Origin: Ignisphaera sp.
Lineage (GTDB): Archaea > Thermoproteota > Thermoprotei_A > Sulfolobales > Ignisphaeraceae
Assembly (NCBI GenBank): GCA_025058535.1
Contig: JANXEL010000069.1
Span: 1 to 64,000, forward strand
DNA length: 64,000 nucleotides
Reading direction: 5' to 3'
In this document: one piece after another, positions 33,440 through 44,299 of the stretch
How the letters are laid out: every line of letters starts with the position of its first letter
How positions within the stretch are numbered: the first letter of the stretch is position 1
The notes under the pieces: model-generated
What the model was told of the DNA's origin: nothing
Seen by the model: the letters and a program-made list of their open reading frames with translations, nothing else
Databases searched by the model: none
Position numbers and translations under genes: made by a program

Positions 33440-34675
33440 GTGTACAAATGGGTGAAGAAATTGAGAAATATAGTAATAAGTGAATATCGTTGGCAAGGTA
33501 TTGAAAATATTAATGTAGAAATTGTTGAGCGAAAAGGTGTTGGGCACCCTGATTACATAGCAGACGGTATTGCAGAAGCTGTAAGCAGGGAACTCAGCAA
33601 ATACTATTTAAAACACCATAATTTAATACTCCACCATAATGTAGATAAGGTTCTGGTGGTTGGAGGTCAGTCTAAACCAATATTCGGGGGAGGTGAGGTT
33701 ATACATCCAATATATATTATCGTCTCAGGTAGGGCCACAGCTTATGTAAGGACCTCTGAAGGTCTAGATTTCATACCAATAGGTACCATCACTCTTAAAG
33801 CAGCAAGAGAATGGATTAGAGAGCACTTTAGGTATCTCAGTCCTGATGAACATACAATCATTGACTATAAGATAGGGCAAGGGAGTGCAGATCTAGTTGC
33901 ACTATTTAAATTAGGTTTGAAGAGTGTTCCCTTAGCTAATGATACTAGCTTCGGTGTCGGATTTGCACCGCTATCCAATTTAGAGAATCTAGTATTGAAA
34001 GTGGAAAGGTTCTTGAATTCGAAGGACTTCAAAGCAAGGATGCCAGCAGTGGGAGAGGACATAAAGGTGATGGGATTAAGAGTTAATAATAAAATAAAAT
34101 TGACCGTAGCTTCTGCAATAGTATCTAGACATGTTAGAGATAGCAGCGAGTATCTGAGTGTAAAGGAAGAAATTAAGAAAGCGGTTCTTGATCTGGCGGT
34201 AAAAATTGTTCCAAATTATGATGTAGAAGTCTATGTCAACGTTGCTGATAAACCCTCTGAAGGTATATACTATTTAACTGTAACGGGTACTTCAGCTGAG
34301 CATGGGGATGACGGTGCTACCGGTAGAGGTAATAGAGTTAACGGATTAATAACCCCTATGCGCTTAATGAGCTTAGAAGCCACGGCTGGTAAGAACCCCG
34401 TTAGCCACGTTGGTAAAATATATAATGTAATGGCCAATCTCATAGCCGAGAAAAGCTATAGAGAGGTGAAGGGTATAAGGGAGATATATGTATCTATTTT
34501 GAGCCAGATAGGTAGACCGCTAAACGACCCCTTTGTAGTAGATATAAAGATTGTGCCCGAGGAGAAACTTACTCAGGATATGCACAGTGAAGTATATGGC
34601 ATTGCAAATGAAATGTTTAACAGTGTAAGCAAGATAACAGATATGATTATATGTAGAAATGTAACATTGTTTTAG
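33440..34675 (+). CDS. mat: Archaeal S-adenosylmethionine synthetase
   Basis: 411 residues, normal for the archaeal MAT family, which is distant from bacterial MetK. It makes SAM from methionine and ATP. Motifs: '[20 protein letters not shown]' (about 30-49), '[20 protein letters not shown]' (about 65-84), '[16 protein letters not shown]'-like block (seen as [15 protein letters not shown] near 290-304). GTG start at 33440; no better start nearby. It supplies the methyl donor for the Trm10 and SPOUT methyltransferases nearby in the window. Monocistronic. Confidence 0.96.
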   Translation: MYKWVKKLRNIVISEYRWQGIENINVEIVERKGVGHPDYIADGIAEAVSRELSKYYLKHHNLILHHNVDKVLVVGGQSKPIFGGGEVIHPIYIIVSGRATAYVRTSEGLDFIPIGTITLKAAREWIREHFRYLSPDEHTIIDYKIGQGSADLVALFKLGLKSVPLANDTSFGVGFAPLSNLENLVLKVERFLNSKDFKARMPAVGEDIKVMGLRVNNKIKLTVASAIVSRHVRDSSEYLSVKEEIKKAVLDLAVKIVPNYDVEVYVNVADKPSEGIYYLTVTGTSAEHGDDGATGRGNRVNGLITPMRLMSLEATAGKNPVSHVGKIYNVMANLIAEKSYREVKGIREIYVSILSQIGRPLNDPFVVDIKIVPEEKLTQDMHSEVYGIANEMFNSVSKITDMIICRNVTLF

Positions 34676-34885
34676 ATGGTATATTAGTACAAGATGTTTT
34701 CAGAGATATATTTTTAATTCAGCTTTTGGTAGACTGTCATAAAAAGGATGTTAGCATGATTGTCAGGCTGATTATATTCTCAACACTACACAATCTTCTA
34801 TTCATCTATTTATTATAGATTACTGGGGTTTGAACTAGGTATCAACTGAATTTTGGTGTCTAGGAATGGTACAATCCATAGTCTT

Positions 34886-36889
34886 CTAAGTATTCCATAC
34901 ATTTTTCCTGTATTCATTTATGATATCTAGTAGTTTTGCGGAATCTATATAGTTTTTATTTTCTTTACTTTTTCTATGAAATTCCACCTCTTTCAGAGCA
35001 TTCTCAAGGGCATTCTCAAATTCTTTGGTACTAACTATTGCTATGTCTTCATACACAGCTTGTATAGGCAAATTGCATACTACTGGTATACCTATATCGA
35101 GAAGCAGCTGCTTAATCTCATTGATGCAAGCATTGAAAATTAGGGCTGTGCCAGATTCTTTAATTGCATTCAATGCATTAGCATCCAAGTTATAGGATTC
35201 AATTAAAACCGCCCTTGGCAAGGCAGCCATTGCATTGATTTCACGTACATCTCCAATAGTTAACGATCTTATTTTAGGAATAGCTAAGTACTCATCCAGC
35301 ATAAATCCTCTTAGAATTCCATAGAATGCTTTAGATTTTGTTTTTTCCTGTTCAAGTTCCGATGCAAGGTAAGCAATTTTATTTTGCATATTTCTTAAAC
35401 TCTCTCTTAGTTCATTTATTATTCTATCTCTAATAATCTCTCTATCCACACTATTCTCCTTATTATTGAATTTTAGTTCAAATTCTAACTCCCCTATCCT
35501 TGTTTCTAATTCATTTATGCGAGCCCTCAATATTTCACGTTCCTTTATCAATTCTCTAATTCTATCCTCTAGGTTTCTTAGCTTTTCATTACACGAATTA
35601 ACACTTATGTGAGTTGGAATTGACAGTATTTGCATGTTCTCCAAATGATATACCTCATTTTCTAGATGCTCTTCAATTGCATATTCTATTACATCATTGA
35701 TTGTTCTGCCCTTTAGTAAGAGTAATTTAAGCTCATCTATATCAACCTCTAGTCCCAGCTCATCAACTCTTCTTTCTAATTCAATAAATTTTCTTTCAAA
35801 TGATTTATAGAACTTTATTGCAGCTGCAAGTGCATCACGTTCATGCGAGGTCCTTAAATTTATTTCAATTCCTTTCTTTTTTAACCATTCGATTAAACGC
35901 TCCTTTTCTTCATTGGTGAGTGATTGCGGTGGTTCATAGAGTGGAATACCGAGTAGGGATGATATCTTCTTCACAGTATCTGGGGCTGGACTTTTATCGG
36001 TTGATACGATGATTGGTGTACCAATACTGTAGACTTTGTTTATTACACTAATTTTATCTAAATCACGGGATGAGAATAGAAATACATTTTTAAGTGAGAG
36101 ATCGAGTATAGCAACACCAGTTTCGATACCGGGGTCTATACCTACTATAACATGTTTTCTATTTAATTCCTTCTCGAAAAACTCTACCGTCGAGTACTCT
36201 GACTTTATGGTAACTTTGATGTCTCTACCATTGAATGGTTTGATAATCTTCTTAACAACATCGCTGCCAGTATACGCTATAAAGACAGCACTATCAAGAC
36301 CACCACTTCCTCTTCTAAAGACAATATCGTAAGGTACTGCTGCTTCATCTAGAAGTTTCTTTATCTCTCTAACTGCGCAGAGAATTGCTGTTCTCATTCC
36401 TCTGGCAAATTTATTGGCACTGCTACCACCAGGACCTACGGATCTATTACGTGAAACCACTATCTTTGTTCTTCGCTCAACACCTTTTATCGGTGTTCCA
36501 ACATCATTCAAGGCAAGTAACGCACATACATATGCTGTTTGCAAGGGTTTGGGTTTCGAGCTAAGTTCTATTCCTATTTTCATTGCCTGTTTATATATAT
36601 TCACAAACTTATTCTCTTCCAGGGTAACTTGGTATATGCTTACACCGCTAGGTAAAAGAAGCATTATTTTGGCTACATCCCGCTTAGTTGAAGCTAACTC
36701 ATAAACATTATCGATGCCAATTTTGAAAACCTCATATTCCCATACAAGTCTTACTACAGTTTTAAGAGGAGACTCCACAGATTCATATAGTATCCTTCCC
36801 CTATCATCTATTATTACAACTGAATAGAATGGTGGATTTGTTTTTGAAAGTGGGCTACCCTTAACTATATCAATTCCCATAACCTTCAT
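34886..36889 (-). CDS. DUF460 protein (RNase H-like fold with coiled coil)
   Basis: 667 residues. An N-terminal domain 'MKVMGIDIVKG' and a second 'VIVGIDPGIETGVAILDL' (about 243-260) both carry the D-containing first strand of RNase H/RuvC-like folds; 'SSANKFARGMRTAI' and 'TSHERDALAAAIKF' follow. A long coiled coil spans about 430-530, and a helical domain ends the protein. DUF460 (COG2433) is archaeal and of unknown function; a nuclease-type active site (D248, E252, D358 region) is plausible from fold only. Upstream of it in the same direction lies Rio2. Confidence 0.88.
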   Translation of the reverse strand: MKVMGIDIVKGSPLSKTNPPFYSVVIIDDRGRILYESVESPLKTVVRLVWEYEVFKIGIDNVYELASTKRDVAKIMLLLPSGVSIYQVTLEENKFVNIYKQAMKIGIELSSKPKPLQTAYVCALLALNDVGTPIKGVERRTKIVVSRNRSVGPGGSSANKFARGMRTAILCAVREIKKLLDEAAVPYDIVFRRGSGGLDSAVFIAYTGSDVVKKIIKPFNGRDIKVTIKSEYSTVEFFEKELNRKHVIVGIDPGIETGVAILDLSLKNVFLFSSRDLDKISVINKVYSIGTPIIVSTDKSPAPDTVKKISSLLGIPLYEPPQSLTNEEKERLIEWLKKKGIEINLRTSHERDALAAAIKFYKSFERKFIELERRVDELGLEVDIDELKLLLLKGRTINDVIEYAIEEHLENEVYHLENMQILSIPTHISVNSCNEKLRNLEDRIRELIKEREILRARINELETRIGELEFELKFNNKENSVDREIIRDRIINELRESLRNMQNKIAYLASELEQEKTKSKAFYGILRGFMLDEYLAIPKIRSLTIGDVREINAMAALPRAVLIESYNLDANALNAIKESGTALIFNACINEIKQLLLDIGIPVVCNLPIQAVYEDIAIVSTKEFENALENALKEVEFHRKSKENKNYIDSAKLLDIINEYRKNVWNT

Positions 36890-36972
36890 AATCTTAAACC
36901 AGCTCTAAGATCCTCTACAACTAAGTTTTATATCTAGTATATCCAGACTATATAACATTTCATGATGCCATA

Positions 36973-37884
36973 TTAAGTAGAATTTGATGTAGTGATATGC
37001 TTAATAATTCCATCAGGATCGATACCTACTCTAAACCTTCTATTAAAGAATTTGGTTAACTGTATAACGTCTCTTTTTAACACATCTAATGCTCGCGGTT
37101 CATCAGCTAGCACATATTGGGGCCAATCAATTACATAAGGTTTTAGATCATTACTATACTGTATCATTATATTATACTCGCTTAGATCACCATGAACTAT
37201 TCCGGCATATCTATAGGAGTTTTTGATGATATTTATGATCTGTCTAAATATTTCCAATGGGTTGTCAATTCTATTTACTTTATATAAGTTAACTCCATCT
37301 ATGAATTCTATAACGATTGTGTGAAGGGCGTGCCCGTATAGCCTTGGCACGCCTGGGATACCATGTCTATTCAATATTGTTAGGGCTTCCTTTTCACGCT
37401 CGCCAGTAACAATGCTTCTAATTAACCAGGAGCTATCCTCATTTGTAACATATAGTCTTACCTTAGTTATGTGTCTAAAACTTCTCCTACCTATTCTATA
37501 AAATTTTATTGCCACAATATCGCCGTTGGATGCTAAGCCTTTAAAGATTATACTCTCTTTGCCTACTCCAATAGAATCACCTAAAGCCTTAATAACATTA
37601 CTACTTACAAGTCTATGAATAGCAATGCAATCAAGTCCAACAATCTTCAGCCTATATGCATCCATGGACTCATGCTTCTTTACTATACCTAGTTCATTCA
37701 ATTTGTTAATTCTTGCGATAACCTCCTTTTGGCTCCACAGTCTCCTAAACTTCTTCATAAAATTTTCAACTGGTATGTACTCATATTTTCTAATGTTACT
37801 GACCATGTACTCTAAAATTAGCATATCTGAATCTGTTAACCTTCTATACAACTCCCCTAATTTAGCCACAAAATCACCATTCAC
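36973..37884 (-). CDS. rio2: RIO2-type serine kinase/ATPase
   Basis: 303 residues. N-terminal winged helix (about 10-85) typical of Rio2, then the RIO kinase core: 'GVGKESIIFKG' (flexible loop replacing the P-loop), 'VAIKFYRIGRRSFRHI' with catalytic Lys, hinge 'IVIEFIDGVNL', catalytic loop 'VHGDLSEYNIM' and metal-binding 'VIDWPQ'. Rio2 acts in late maturation of the small ribosomal subunit. ATG start near 37884. 83 bp upstream of the DUF460 gene; may share a transcript. Confidence 0.95.
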   Translation of the reverse strand: MNGDFVAKLGELYRRLTDSDMLILEYMVSNIRKYEYIPVENFMKKFRRLWSQKEVIARINKLNELGIVKKHESMDAYRLKIVGLDCIAIHRLVSSNVIKALGDSIGVGKESIIFKGLASNGDIVAIKFYRIGRRSFRHITKVRLYVTNEDSSWLIRSIVTGEREKEALTILNRHGIPGVPRLYGHALHTIVIEFIDGVNLYKVNRIDNPLEIFRQIINIIKNSYRYAGIVHGDLSEYNIMIQYSNDLKPYVIDWPQYVLADEPRALDVLKRDVIQLTKFFNRRFRVGIDPDGIIKHITTSNST

Positions 37885-38478
37885 ATACTGATTATAGTAT
37901 TTAAAAGTTAGGCTTCATTGCATTATCCATTCAGTGGTTTATAGTATTTACAGCACTACTGCTGACTGCAGTATATTCCGTGGCGGCCGCGATTCTCTTC
38001 ATCCTTCAACGTCTAGAGCGCGGGATTCTTCATCTATAATTTTTACTTTTATCTGACTACTTATAAGCTTTGCATTGTCCAAGTATCATTGAACATATCA
38101 TCAGCAGGCTGAATTAAGTGAGTGAAGATGTATTAACACTTCTATATGTACATTGGAATTACTTAAGTATGTTTGAGTAGATGGTAGGTAATCAATTTGT
38201 TATGCTAGTGCATATTGTATTATTCGAATAATCTCATTTCAGTGTATAGTTTTAAGCCCAGCAGGAGGATTTCTAATATTTCCTACTGGTTAATAGTATA
38301 GATATTGTTATAGAAGGTTAGAGGATGTAATCCCAGGAGTATTTATATAGAATCTGAATTTTTAACCTCAAAAACAACGTTCTCCTAATTAGAATTTCAT
38401 TTCCTACAGCAATCTATATAATGATAGAAAATTATTTTAGCTTGTGTGGATTGCAAATAAATATGGAGATACGTAGTG
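37885..38478. other. 594-bp gene-free stretch with a GC-rich island
   Basis: No ORF. An island at about 37977-38035 is strikingly GC-rich (GGCGGCCGCG and GCGCGGGATTC) in an AT-rich region. On the minus strand it shows two ATGAAGA boxes each followed by a GC-rich run, reminiscent of but not matching a C/D sRNA (no CTGA at proper spacing). Near 38261-38291 GGAGGATTT/CCTACTGG arms are imperfect. Possible uncharacterised RNA gene; otherwise empty. Confidence 0.3.
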
Positions 38479-39126
38479 ATGTTAGCCAATGAATTGTTAG
38501 AAAGCATAGCAGCACCACGTAGAGGGGTAAAGCCCTCATTTGAGCCTTATCACGTATTAAAAGCTTTAATGATTTTAAAGGAAAGAGAGCCACTGGGTAG
38601 GCATATTCTATCAAAACAACTCTCGTTAGGAATTTCGTCTACTAGAACGCTGATGAGAAGACTGAAATTGCATGGCTTAATTAAAATAGACCCAATCGGA
38701 GGTTGCATACTTACATCAAAGGGAAAGTTGCTGGCAGATAATATAGCTAGTATCATCAAAAGAATACACAACATTTCAAATCTTGTTGAAGGATCACTCA
38801 AACTCGCTAAATATGCATATGCGGCTTTGCTAAGCAATTACAAGGATGGCATAATTTCTATGGGTATATCAAATGTTCGAGATATTCTGATATCTAATGG
38901 AGCAAAAGCAGCTTTAATCATATTTATAGATGAGCACCATGTATTCTTACCACCGGATGATAAATTAAATGAGAAGGCATATCCAATACTGGCAACTATA
39001 GCCAGTTATATGAGAGCATCATACAGCGATGTCATCCTGATTTCATATTCAGATAACGTTGTAGTTGCTGAGTCCTCACTTTATAGTGGACTAATCAGTA
39101 TAGTTTTACAGAATATTACTATTTAA
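38479..39126 (+). CDS. DUF4443 winged-helix protein
   Basis: 215 residues from ATG 38479 (GTG 38476 adjoins it). N-terminal winged helix 'LGRHILSKQLSLGISSTRTL' and 'MRRLKLHGLIKID' (about 40-75), then the DUF4443 domain with 'GAKAALIIFIDEHHVFLPPDD' (about 140-160). A crenarchaeal regulator family of unknown target. It precedes HMG-CoA reductase by 58 bp on the same strand, so it might control isoprenoid lipid synthesis, but it is not shown to. Confidence 0.8.
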   Translation: MLANELLESIAAPRRGVKPSFEPYHVLKALMILKEREPLGRHILSKQLSLGISSTRTLMRRLKLHGLIKIDPIGGCILTSKGKLLADNIASIIKRIHNISNLVEGSLKLAKYAYAALLSNYKDGIISMGISNVRDILISNGAKAALIIFIDEHHVFLPPDDKLNEKAYPILATIASYMRASYSDVILISYSDNVVVAESSLYSGLISIVLQNITI

Positions 39127-39184
39127 AGAGTGCTGTCCACAACTCTTATAAAACCCAAAGATCGTCATTTAGAAATGATGCACT

Positions 39185-40477
39185 ATGAGTGTAGACAGCT
39201 TAGGAAGTAGATGTTCTAGGATAACGGGATTTTATAATATACCGCTCGAAGAACGTTTAAAAATTGTTAAAGAATGGGCACAGCTCTCAGATGACGAGGT
39301 TGCTACACTGTTAAATTTTGGTAATTTAGGTAGAAAGACCGCTGAAACCATGATTGAAAATGTTATAGGAGCCATGTCATATCCTTTTGCTATAGCTGTT
39401 AATTTTAGGATTAACAGTAGAGATTACCTGGTTCCTATGGTTTTGGAGGAGCCGAGTGTAGTAGCAGCAGCAAGTAATGCGGCGAGAATGCTTAGGGAGA
39501 ATGGTGGTATAGAGGCAGAGGCTGCTAGACAAATTATGATAGGACAAGTTTATATGATGAAGGTGCCATCACCACATTATGCATCAATGAAGATTCTAAG
39601 ACACAAATATGAATTGCTTGATATTGCGAATTCAACCAACAAAACCCTTGTGAGTATGGGGGGTGGTGCAAAGGATGTTGAGGTAAGGGTGATTGAGACG
39701 AGACGCGGACCTGCCCTTGCTATAAATCTGATGGTTGATGTTGTTGACGCTATGGGCGCCAATACCGTGAACACTATGGCTGAAGCCATAGCACCCTACC
39801 TCGAAAAACTGGTCGGTGGTGAAGCCAGATTGCGTATAGTCTCTAACTACGCTATATATAGAGTTGCACGGGCATGGGTGAGAATATCCCCCGAAAGCAT
39901 TGGAGGAAGAGATGTTGCCGAAAAAATCGTTGATGCAAGTGCAATTGCTGAAGCGGATCCATTTAGAGCTGTGACACATAATAAAGGAGTACTAAATGGT
40001 ATAATAGCAATAGCTCTAGCGACCGCTCAAGACCATCGGGCTATAGAAGCAGGGGCGCATGCGTATGCGTCGCGTGATGGTATATATAAACCCCTTAGTA
40101 GGTGGGATCTAGATTCAGAGGGTTATTTGGTAGGATTTCTAGAAATACCGCTACAAGTTGGTGTTGTAGGAGGGTCGGTTAAGACGCACCCGGTAGCACA
40201 AATAGCACTGAAAATCATGGGTGTAAAAACAGCTAGAGAGTTGGCGGAGATTATGGCAGCTGTAGGATTGGCGCAGAACTTTGCTGCACTACGAGCTTTG
40301 GTCACTACAGGAATACAGAGTGGGCATATGAAGCTCCATGCAAGAAACCTGGCTATCCTTGCAGGAGCGAAGGGTGAACTGGTAGACATCATTACAGAGC
40401 AAATGATTAAGAATGGAAAAATAAGCTTCGATTACGCCGTGCAACTCCTAAAAAACTACGAGAGGACTTCCACATGA
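39185..40477 (+). CDS. hmgA: HMG-CoA reductase, class I
   Basis: 430 residues. It reduces HMG-CoA to mevalonate with NADPH for archaeal lipid synthesis. Visible: 'MIENVIGAMSYPFAIAVNFRI' (about 55-75; substrate-binding E-N-V-I-G), 'VDVVDAMGANTVNTMAEAIAP' (cofactor 'DAMGAN' block), 'ALATAQDHRAIEAG' (catalytic Asp block), and 'TGIQSGHMKLHARN' near the C-terminus with the catalytic His. Length fits archaeal class I enzymes. ATG start; no membrane segment. Confidence 0.95.
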   Translation: MSVDSLGSRCSRITGFYNIPLEERLKIVKEWAQLSDDEVATLLNFGNLGRKTAETMIENVIGAMSYPFAIAVNFRINSRDYLVPMVLEEPSVVAAASNAARMLRENGGIEAEAARQIMIGQVYMMKVPSPHYASMKILRHKYELLDIANSTNKTLVSMGGGAKDVEVRVIETRRGPALAINLMVDVVDAMGANTVNTMAEAIAPYLEKLVGGEARLRIVSNYAIYRVARAWVRISPESIGGRDVAEKIVDASAIAEADPFRAVTHNKGVLNGIIAIALATAQDHRAIEAGAHAYASRDGIYKPLSRWDLDSEGYLVGFLEIPLQVGVVGGSVKTHPVAQIALKIMGVKTARELAEIMAAVGLAQNFAALRALVTTGIQSGHMKLHARNLAILAGAKGELVDIITEQMIKNGKISFDYAVQLLKNYERTST

Positions 40478-40642
40478 TATTTTCATTTTAATACGTACAT
40501 TAGATTTTAAAACACAATCGCTGTGTCGTGAAGATGTCCGTATTATAATGATAACTAGTCCATCAGGATAGGCTGTTCTAACGGCCAAAATATTCAGTTA
40601 ATTAGTATAGCTAAGAGAAATGCATCTAAAGATTGATCACAC

Positions 40643-40996
40643 CTATAATAATTCCATCATCAAGAATTGAAATAGTAATACCAAAGATAGCATAGCCAAG
40701 ATTTTCTCAACTAATGTACGCAAGGCTGTGTTTCTAATCTTTAATGTCACTATGCTGAAGCCTGTGAAGAAGTGGAGCAGGGTAAGTGTTATCAATAACC
40801 ATCTCAATTCGACTGAGGAATGTAGTAGCAAACAACTCTTATACTTAAGTAAACCAAAGGTTAATAAACTTACAATCTTTTCGTTAATTATACAGTATCC
40901 TGTTAAAATGTAGATGTACCATAGTATTGCTAGGGGTACTGAAGTTACTTCTAGCACCGCTCTATAATATCTATACCTCTTCTTCATTAATATCAC
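40643..40996 (-). CDS. Small three-TM membrane protein, possible heme-binding
   Basis: 117 residues. Three hydrophobic helices (about 14-33, 36-57, 66-86) and a fourth at the C-terminus (95-115). His residues in the second and third segments ('LLHSSVELRW', 'LLHFFTGF') are placed as in cytochrome-b-like membrane anchors, but spacing is not diagnostic. It lies 9 bp downstream of the tRNA-Lys gene on the same strand and may be expressed from it. Family not recognised. Confidence 0.5.
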   Translation of the reverse strand: MILMKKRYRYYRAVLEVTSVPLAILWYIYILTGYCIINEKIVSLLTFGLLKYKSCLLLHSSVELRWLLITLTLLHFFTGFSIVTLKIRNTALRTLVEKILAMLSLVLLFQFLMMELL

Positions 40997-41005
40997 TTAG
41001 GGGTG

Positions 41006-41101
41006 TGGCGGGCCCGCCGGGATTTGAACCCGGGACCTCCGCCCAGCGTTTTGGTCTACGGGTTAAAAGCCCGCCGCTCTACCGGGCTGAGCTACGGGCC
41101 C
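41006..41101 (-). tRNA. tRNA-Lys (UUU) with a non-canonical variable-loop intron
   Basis: Acceptor GGGCCCG/CGGGCCC (5' end 41101), discriminator G, CCA encoded (41006-41008). Anticodon loop C-T-T-T-T-A-A is closed by an intact stem GCGGG/CCCGT, so no 37/38 intron exists. The variable region is 24 nt rather than 5; removing 19 nt (41037-41055) restores A-G-G-T-C and the normal T-arm CCGGG/CCCGG. The insertion fits position 45/46, a known non-canonical site in crenarchaea. Exact borders may slide by a few bases because A-G is repeated. Confidence 0.9.
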
Positions 41102-41293
41102 ACATTGTAGTGCATTCCTTATTTGTTAATCTAATCTTAGTCAACAATATAAGCTTTTGATCTGATATTCTGGAAAATTGATTATTTGGTCACCTAACAC
41201 ATTTTAGGTAGAACGGTAAACAAATTCACTAGCATTGAGTATGACAACGTTATTACTGAACTGAATTCCATTAAGTGTAATTTAAATGTTTGC

Positions 41294-43510
41294 TTATGGC
41301 GATAAAAAGTCTTCAACTCTTGGTAGTTCTGACTTTACTCCCTTTCTCTGCCTCAATTTTCTGACGATGTCTACCAATAGCGAATCTGGCACTACTGCCC
41401 ATCTACTAAATTCAGTACCCCAAAATGCCTTTCCCGCACTAGCACTCCTTAGCTCATTTGCTAAATCTAGCGATTCAGCTACCGGTACCTCCGCCAGCAT
41501 TTTGACGAGATTACCAATCATATGCACAACATTTATTATTCTGCCCCTTCTCTTAGTTATTATAGCCGAAATAGGTCCTAGGTAATCTATTGGAAACTTT
41601 ATTTCTAACTTCTGTATCGGTTCGAGTAGTGTCGGTCTTGAAGATAATATAGCAGCATATATTGGATTTCTAACTGCCGGATATATTTGTGCAGGACCTC
41701 TATGTGCAGGATCCTCATGAATTACTGCGTCGTGCAGTACTACTTTTAGACCCCTAACAGGTTCTAGAGCCAGGGGACCTTCTCTCATAGCGAGCCTAAA
41801 TCCCTGTACTATAGTATCCCTAACTTCTCTTAGGTACTGAATGCCGGAGGTTCTATCAATTAGAACATTTATATTTTCATCTATTGCCCATATCCTTCTA
41901 GCCTCATCGTGGTCCCAAGCAGCCTCATCTCTAAGTATTTTAGCCCGCTTATGTGCATCCATATCTTCTGTTATAATACCCTGTTGAATTAGCTTGATTG
42001 TTTCCTCGTTAAGAGGCTCGACACTTATATAGAATCTATTGTGTCTGTTAGGCGACTTTCCTTCGAATACCGTACTTTTATCTCTTACGGTTTCTCTATA
42101 AACAACTGTTGGTTGAGTAGTCTCAACGTCTAAACCAAATCTCTCTCTAAGTAGTGTGAGTACGATCTCTAGGTGTAAATGCCCCATGCCAGACACTAAA
42201 TACTCTCCGGTTTCCTCATTTATTTTTACAATGAGGTTGGGATCTTCAATGCTCATCTTCTTGAGAGCATCCATCAATTTTGTTAAATCAGTAGTCTTTT
42301 TGGGCTCTATTGCCATTGTTACTACGGGTTCCGAAACGTATCTCAACCTCTCAAAGGGCACCATAACATCCCTTATCTTAGTATCTACAATGGTTTCTCC
42401 TGCTCTAGCTAGATCAGGACCCAGTAATGCTGCTACATTACCAGCGGGTATTCTATCAACCACTTCTCGATACGGACCCATATATAGTCCTACTTGCAAC
42501 ACTTTCTGAATGGATTTAGCATTCATTAAATAGATCTCTTGTCCACTATATACACTGCCTGAAAATAATCTTCCTGTTGCGACGAAACCTGCGTGGGGAT
42601 CCCAACGCATATCGCATACAAAGAATATTAGTGGACCGTCTGGGTTGGCCTCCATCATTGCTTTACCTATGTCCGTATTTATTTCCCCTCTCCATAACTT
42701 AGGAATCCTGTAATACTGCGCCTCTTTAGGATTTGGAACAAATTTTACAACCATATCTAGTAACGCTTCATGTAATGGTATTTTTTTCTTCAGATCTTCA
42801 ATAACATCCTTATTACCTCTAGAATAAGCCTCAATAAGATCGTCTATTTTAACACCCTTTCTACGACTCATAGGTACTGTTAGTCCTATAGCATCTCTAG
42901 CGCTACCAAACGCTACCATACCCTGCGCTGGATCCAGTATCCACTTCTTTTTGAATTCAGGCTCTGCGTATGTTTCAATTAAATTATTTATTTCCCTTAT
43001 TATTTCTATAAATCTCTGCTTTATCTCATCAGAACCCATCCGCAGTTCCTTAATCAGTCTATCCACTTTATTTATGAATAGTAATGGTCTAATTCTCTCT
43101 TCTAAAGCTTGTCTCAATACGGTCTCTGTCTGTGTCATAACTCCCTCTACTGCATCAACAACGACTATAGCGCCATCAATCATTCTAAGACTTCTTGTGA
43201 CTTTACCTGTGAAGTCTACATGGCCTGGAGTATCTACCAGGTTTATTACATATGGTCTTCCCTCGTATTCGTGGTATAGGCTGATATTGGCAGCCTTTAC
43301 GGTCATCTGCCGCCTTTGCTCTACATCTAGAAAATCCATAGCAAGCACTTGTCCTGCTAGTCTTGGGGAAATGATACCAGCAGCAGCTAGTAGACTGTCT
43401 GTGGTGGTAGTTTTTCCATGATCGACATGGGCAATAATTCCAACATTTCTAATCTGCTCTATGCTGTTCATGATCTTCAATACTTGATCTACAGTTTTTA
43501 CATACCTCAT
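41294..43510 (-). CDS. fusA: Translation elongation factor EF-2
   Basis: 738 residues, normal for archaeal EF-2, the translocase of the ribosome. G1 '[14 protein letters not shown]' (about 29-42), G3 'VDTPGHVDF', G4 'NKVDRL' and domains II-V are all present. The tip of domain IV reads '[14 protein letters not shown]', with the His that becomes diphthamide. Start ATG at 43510. It heads a minus-strand series with XPF 47 bp upstream. Nothing unusual. Confidence 0.97.
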   Translation of the reverse strand: MRYVKTVDQVLKIMNSIEQIRNVGIIAHVDHGKTTTTDSLLAAAGIISPRLAGQVLAMDFLDVEQRRQMTVKAANISLYHEYEGRPYVINLVDTPGHVDFTGKVTRSLRMIDGAIVVVDAVEGVMTQTETVLRQALEERIRPLLFINKVDRLIKELRMGSDEIKQRFIEIIREINNLIETYAEPEFKKKWILDPAQGMVAFGSARDAIGLTVPMSRRKGVKIDDLIEAYSRGNKDVIEDLKKKIPLHEALLDMVVKFVPNPKEAQYYRIPKLWRGEINTDIGKAMMEANPDGPLIFFVCDMRWDPHAGFVATGRLFSGSVYSGQEIYLMNAKSIQKVLQVGLYMGPYREVVDRIPAGNVAALLGPDLARAGETIVDTKIRDVMVPFERLRYVSEPVVTMAIEPKKTTDLTKLMDALKKMSIEDPNLIVKINEETGEYLVSGMGHLHLEIVLTLLRERFGLDVETTQPTVVYRETVRDKSTVFEGKSPNRHNRFYISVEPLNEETIKLIQQGIITEDMDAHKRAKILRDEAAWDHDEARRIWAIDENINVLIDRTSGIQYLREVRDTIVQGFRLAMREGPLALEPVRGLKVVLHDAVIHEDPAHRGPAQIYPAVRNPIYAAILSSRPTLLEPIQKLEIKFPIDYLGPISAIITKRRGRIINVVHMIGNLVKMLAEVPVAESLDLANELRSASAGKAFWGTEFSRWAVVPDSLLVDIVRKLRQRKGVKSELPRVEDFLSP

Positions 43511-43557
43511 CCTTCACAAACCTTGGTAGAACTACTGTAACTTGCTAGCTTATTAAT

Positions 43558-44292
43558 TTATTGGGTGATGTTATCCTCACTCTTCTCCTCCTTTTTTATA
43601 TAATCTATTATATGCTTATTCCTATTGATTTCGTAGAATTTAGTAGTAGGCGAATTCATAATTTGGTATATCTCAGCAGCCTTCTTCTCGCTAAGCCCTT
43701 CAATTCTAGATAGCTCTGATATGGAGGCATTGCAGAAATTTCGAAGGGTCTGAAATTTTTCAGCAATTCTACGAGCTATCTTAGGACCTATGTGAGGAAA
43801 GCATTGAAGGATAAATAATTGCCATTCACGGACATCATCTTTAGCATCTTTTAAAGCGGGTCTTGATGGTGTGAATGATTTCTCACGTACTTTTTGCTGA
43901 TACAGAGCAATTCTTTTTATTATTTCGGCTGTCTCCTCCTCATCCTTAGAGTGAACGAATATTATATTCATTCCAATACCTAGAGATACGTAGGCACCAA
44001 GTACAGAGTTTCTATGCACTCTGGTAAACTTTTGCACATCTTCAAATCTTCCTTCTATTATCATTACTGGTTTTTCAAATGCTTCAGCAATCCTTCTAGC
44101 TTGATCAAATAGCCTTCCATCAACCAACGATTTTGAAAAATCAGCTACGGTTTTTCGCTCTATGCCTATTGTATTAGAAATTACATAGTCACCTACACTA
44201 AGCTGCTTGAAAAGCACAGTAACACCTTTTGATTTAAGAAACCCGGGTACGCGCGATTTCTTTTCACGTTCATCAACATAAACTACAACCAT
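43558..44292 (-). CDS. xpf: XPF/Mus81-type 3'-flap endonuclease
   Basis: 244 residues from ATG 44292, chosen over an upstream Met at 44328 because GGGGTGA precedes it and the longer form overlaps the previous gene. The nuclease domain (1-140) has 'VVYVDEREKKSRVP' and 'IERKTVADFSKSLVDGRL' with the active E-R-K-x(3)-D. Tandem helix-hairpin-helix 'CFPHIGPKIARRIAEKFQTL' and 'ELSRIEGLSEKKAAEI' end the protein. This is the short crenarchaeal form without the helicase part of euryarchaeal Hef. No clear PCNA-binding box at the C-terminus. It acts on branched DNA in repair; Hel308 is a functional neighbour. Confidence 0.94.
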   Translation of the reverse strand: MVVVYVDEREKKSRVPGFLKSKGVTVLFKQLSVGDYVISNTIGIERKTVADFSKSLVDGRLFDQARRIAEAFEKPVMIIEGRFEDVQKFTRVHRNSVLGAYVSLGIGMNIIFVHSKDEEETAEIIKRIALYQQKVREKSFTPSRPALKDAKDDVREWQLFILQCFPHIGPKIARRIAEKFQTLRNFCNASISELSRIEGLSEKKAAEIYQIMNSPTTKFYEINRNKHIIDYIKKEEKSEDNITQ

Positions 44293-44299
44293 GGTAGAT

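Noticed and set aside
40927-41160. 77-codon plus-strand ORF with a G-P-P-G-F-E-P-G-T stretch
   Set aside because: It is the reverse strand of tRNA-Lys; this peptide is a well-known artefact of tRNA genes.
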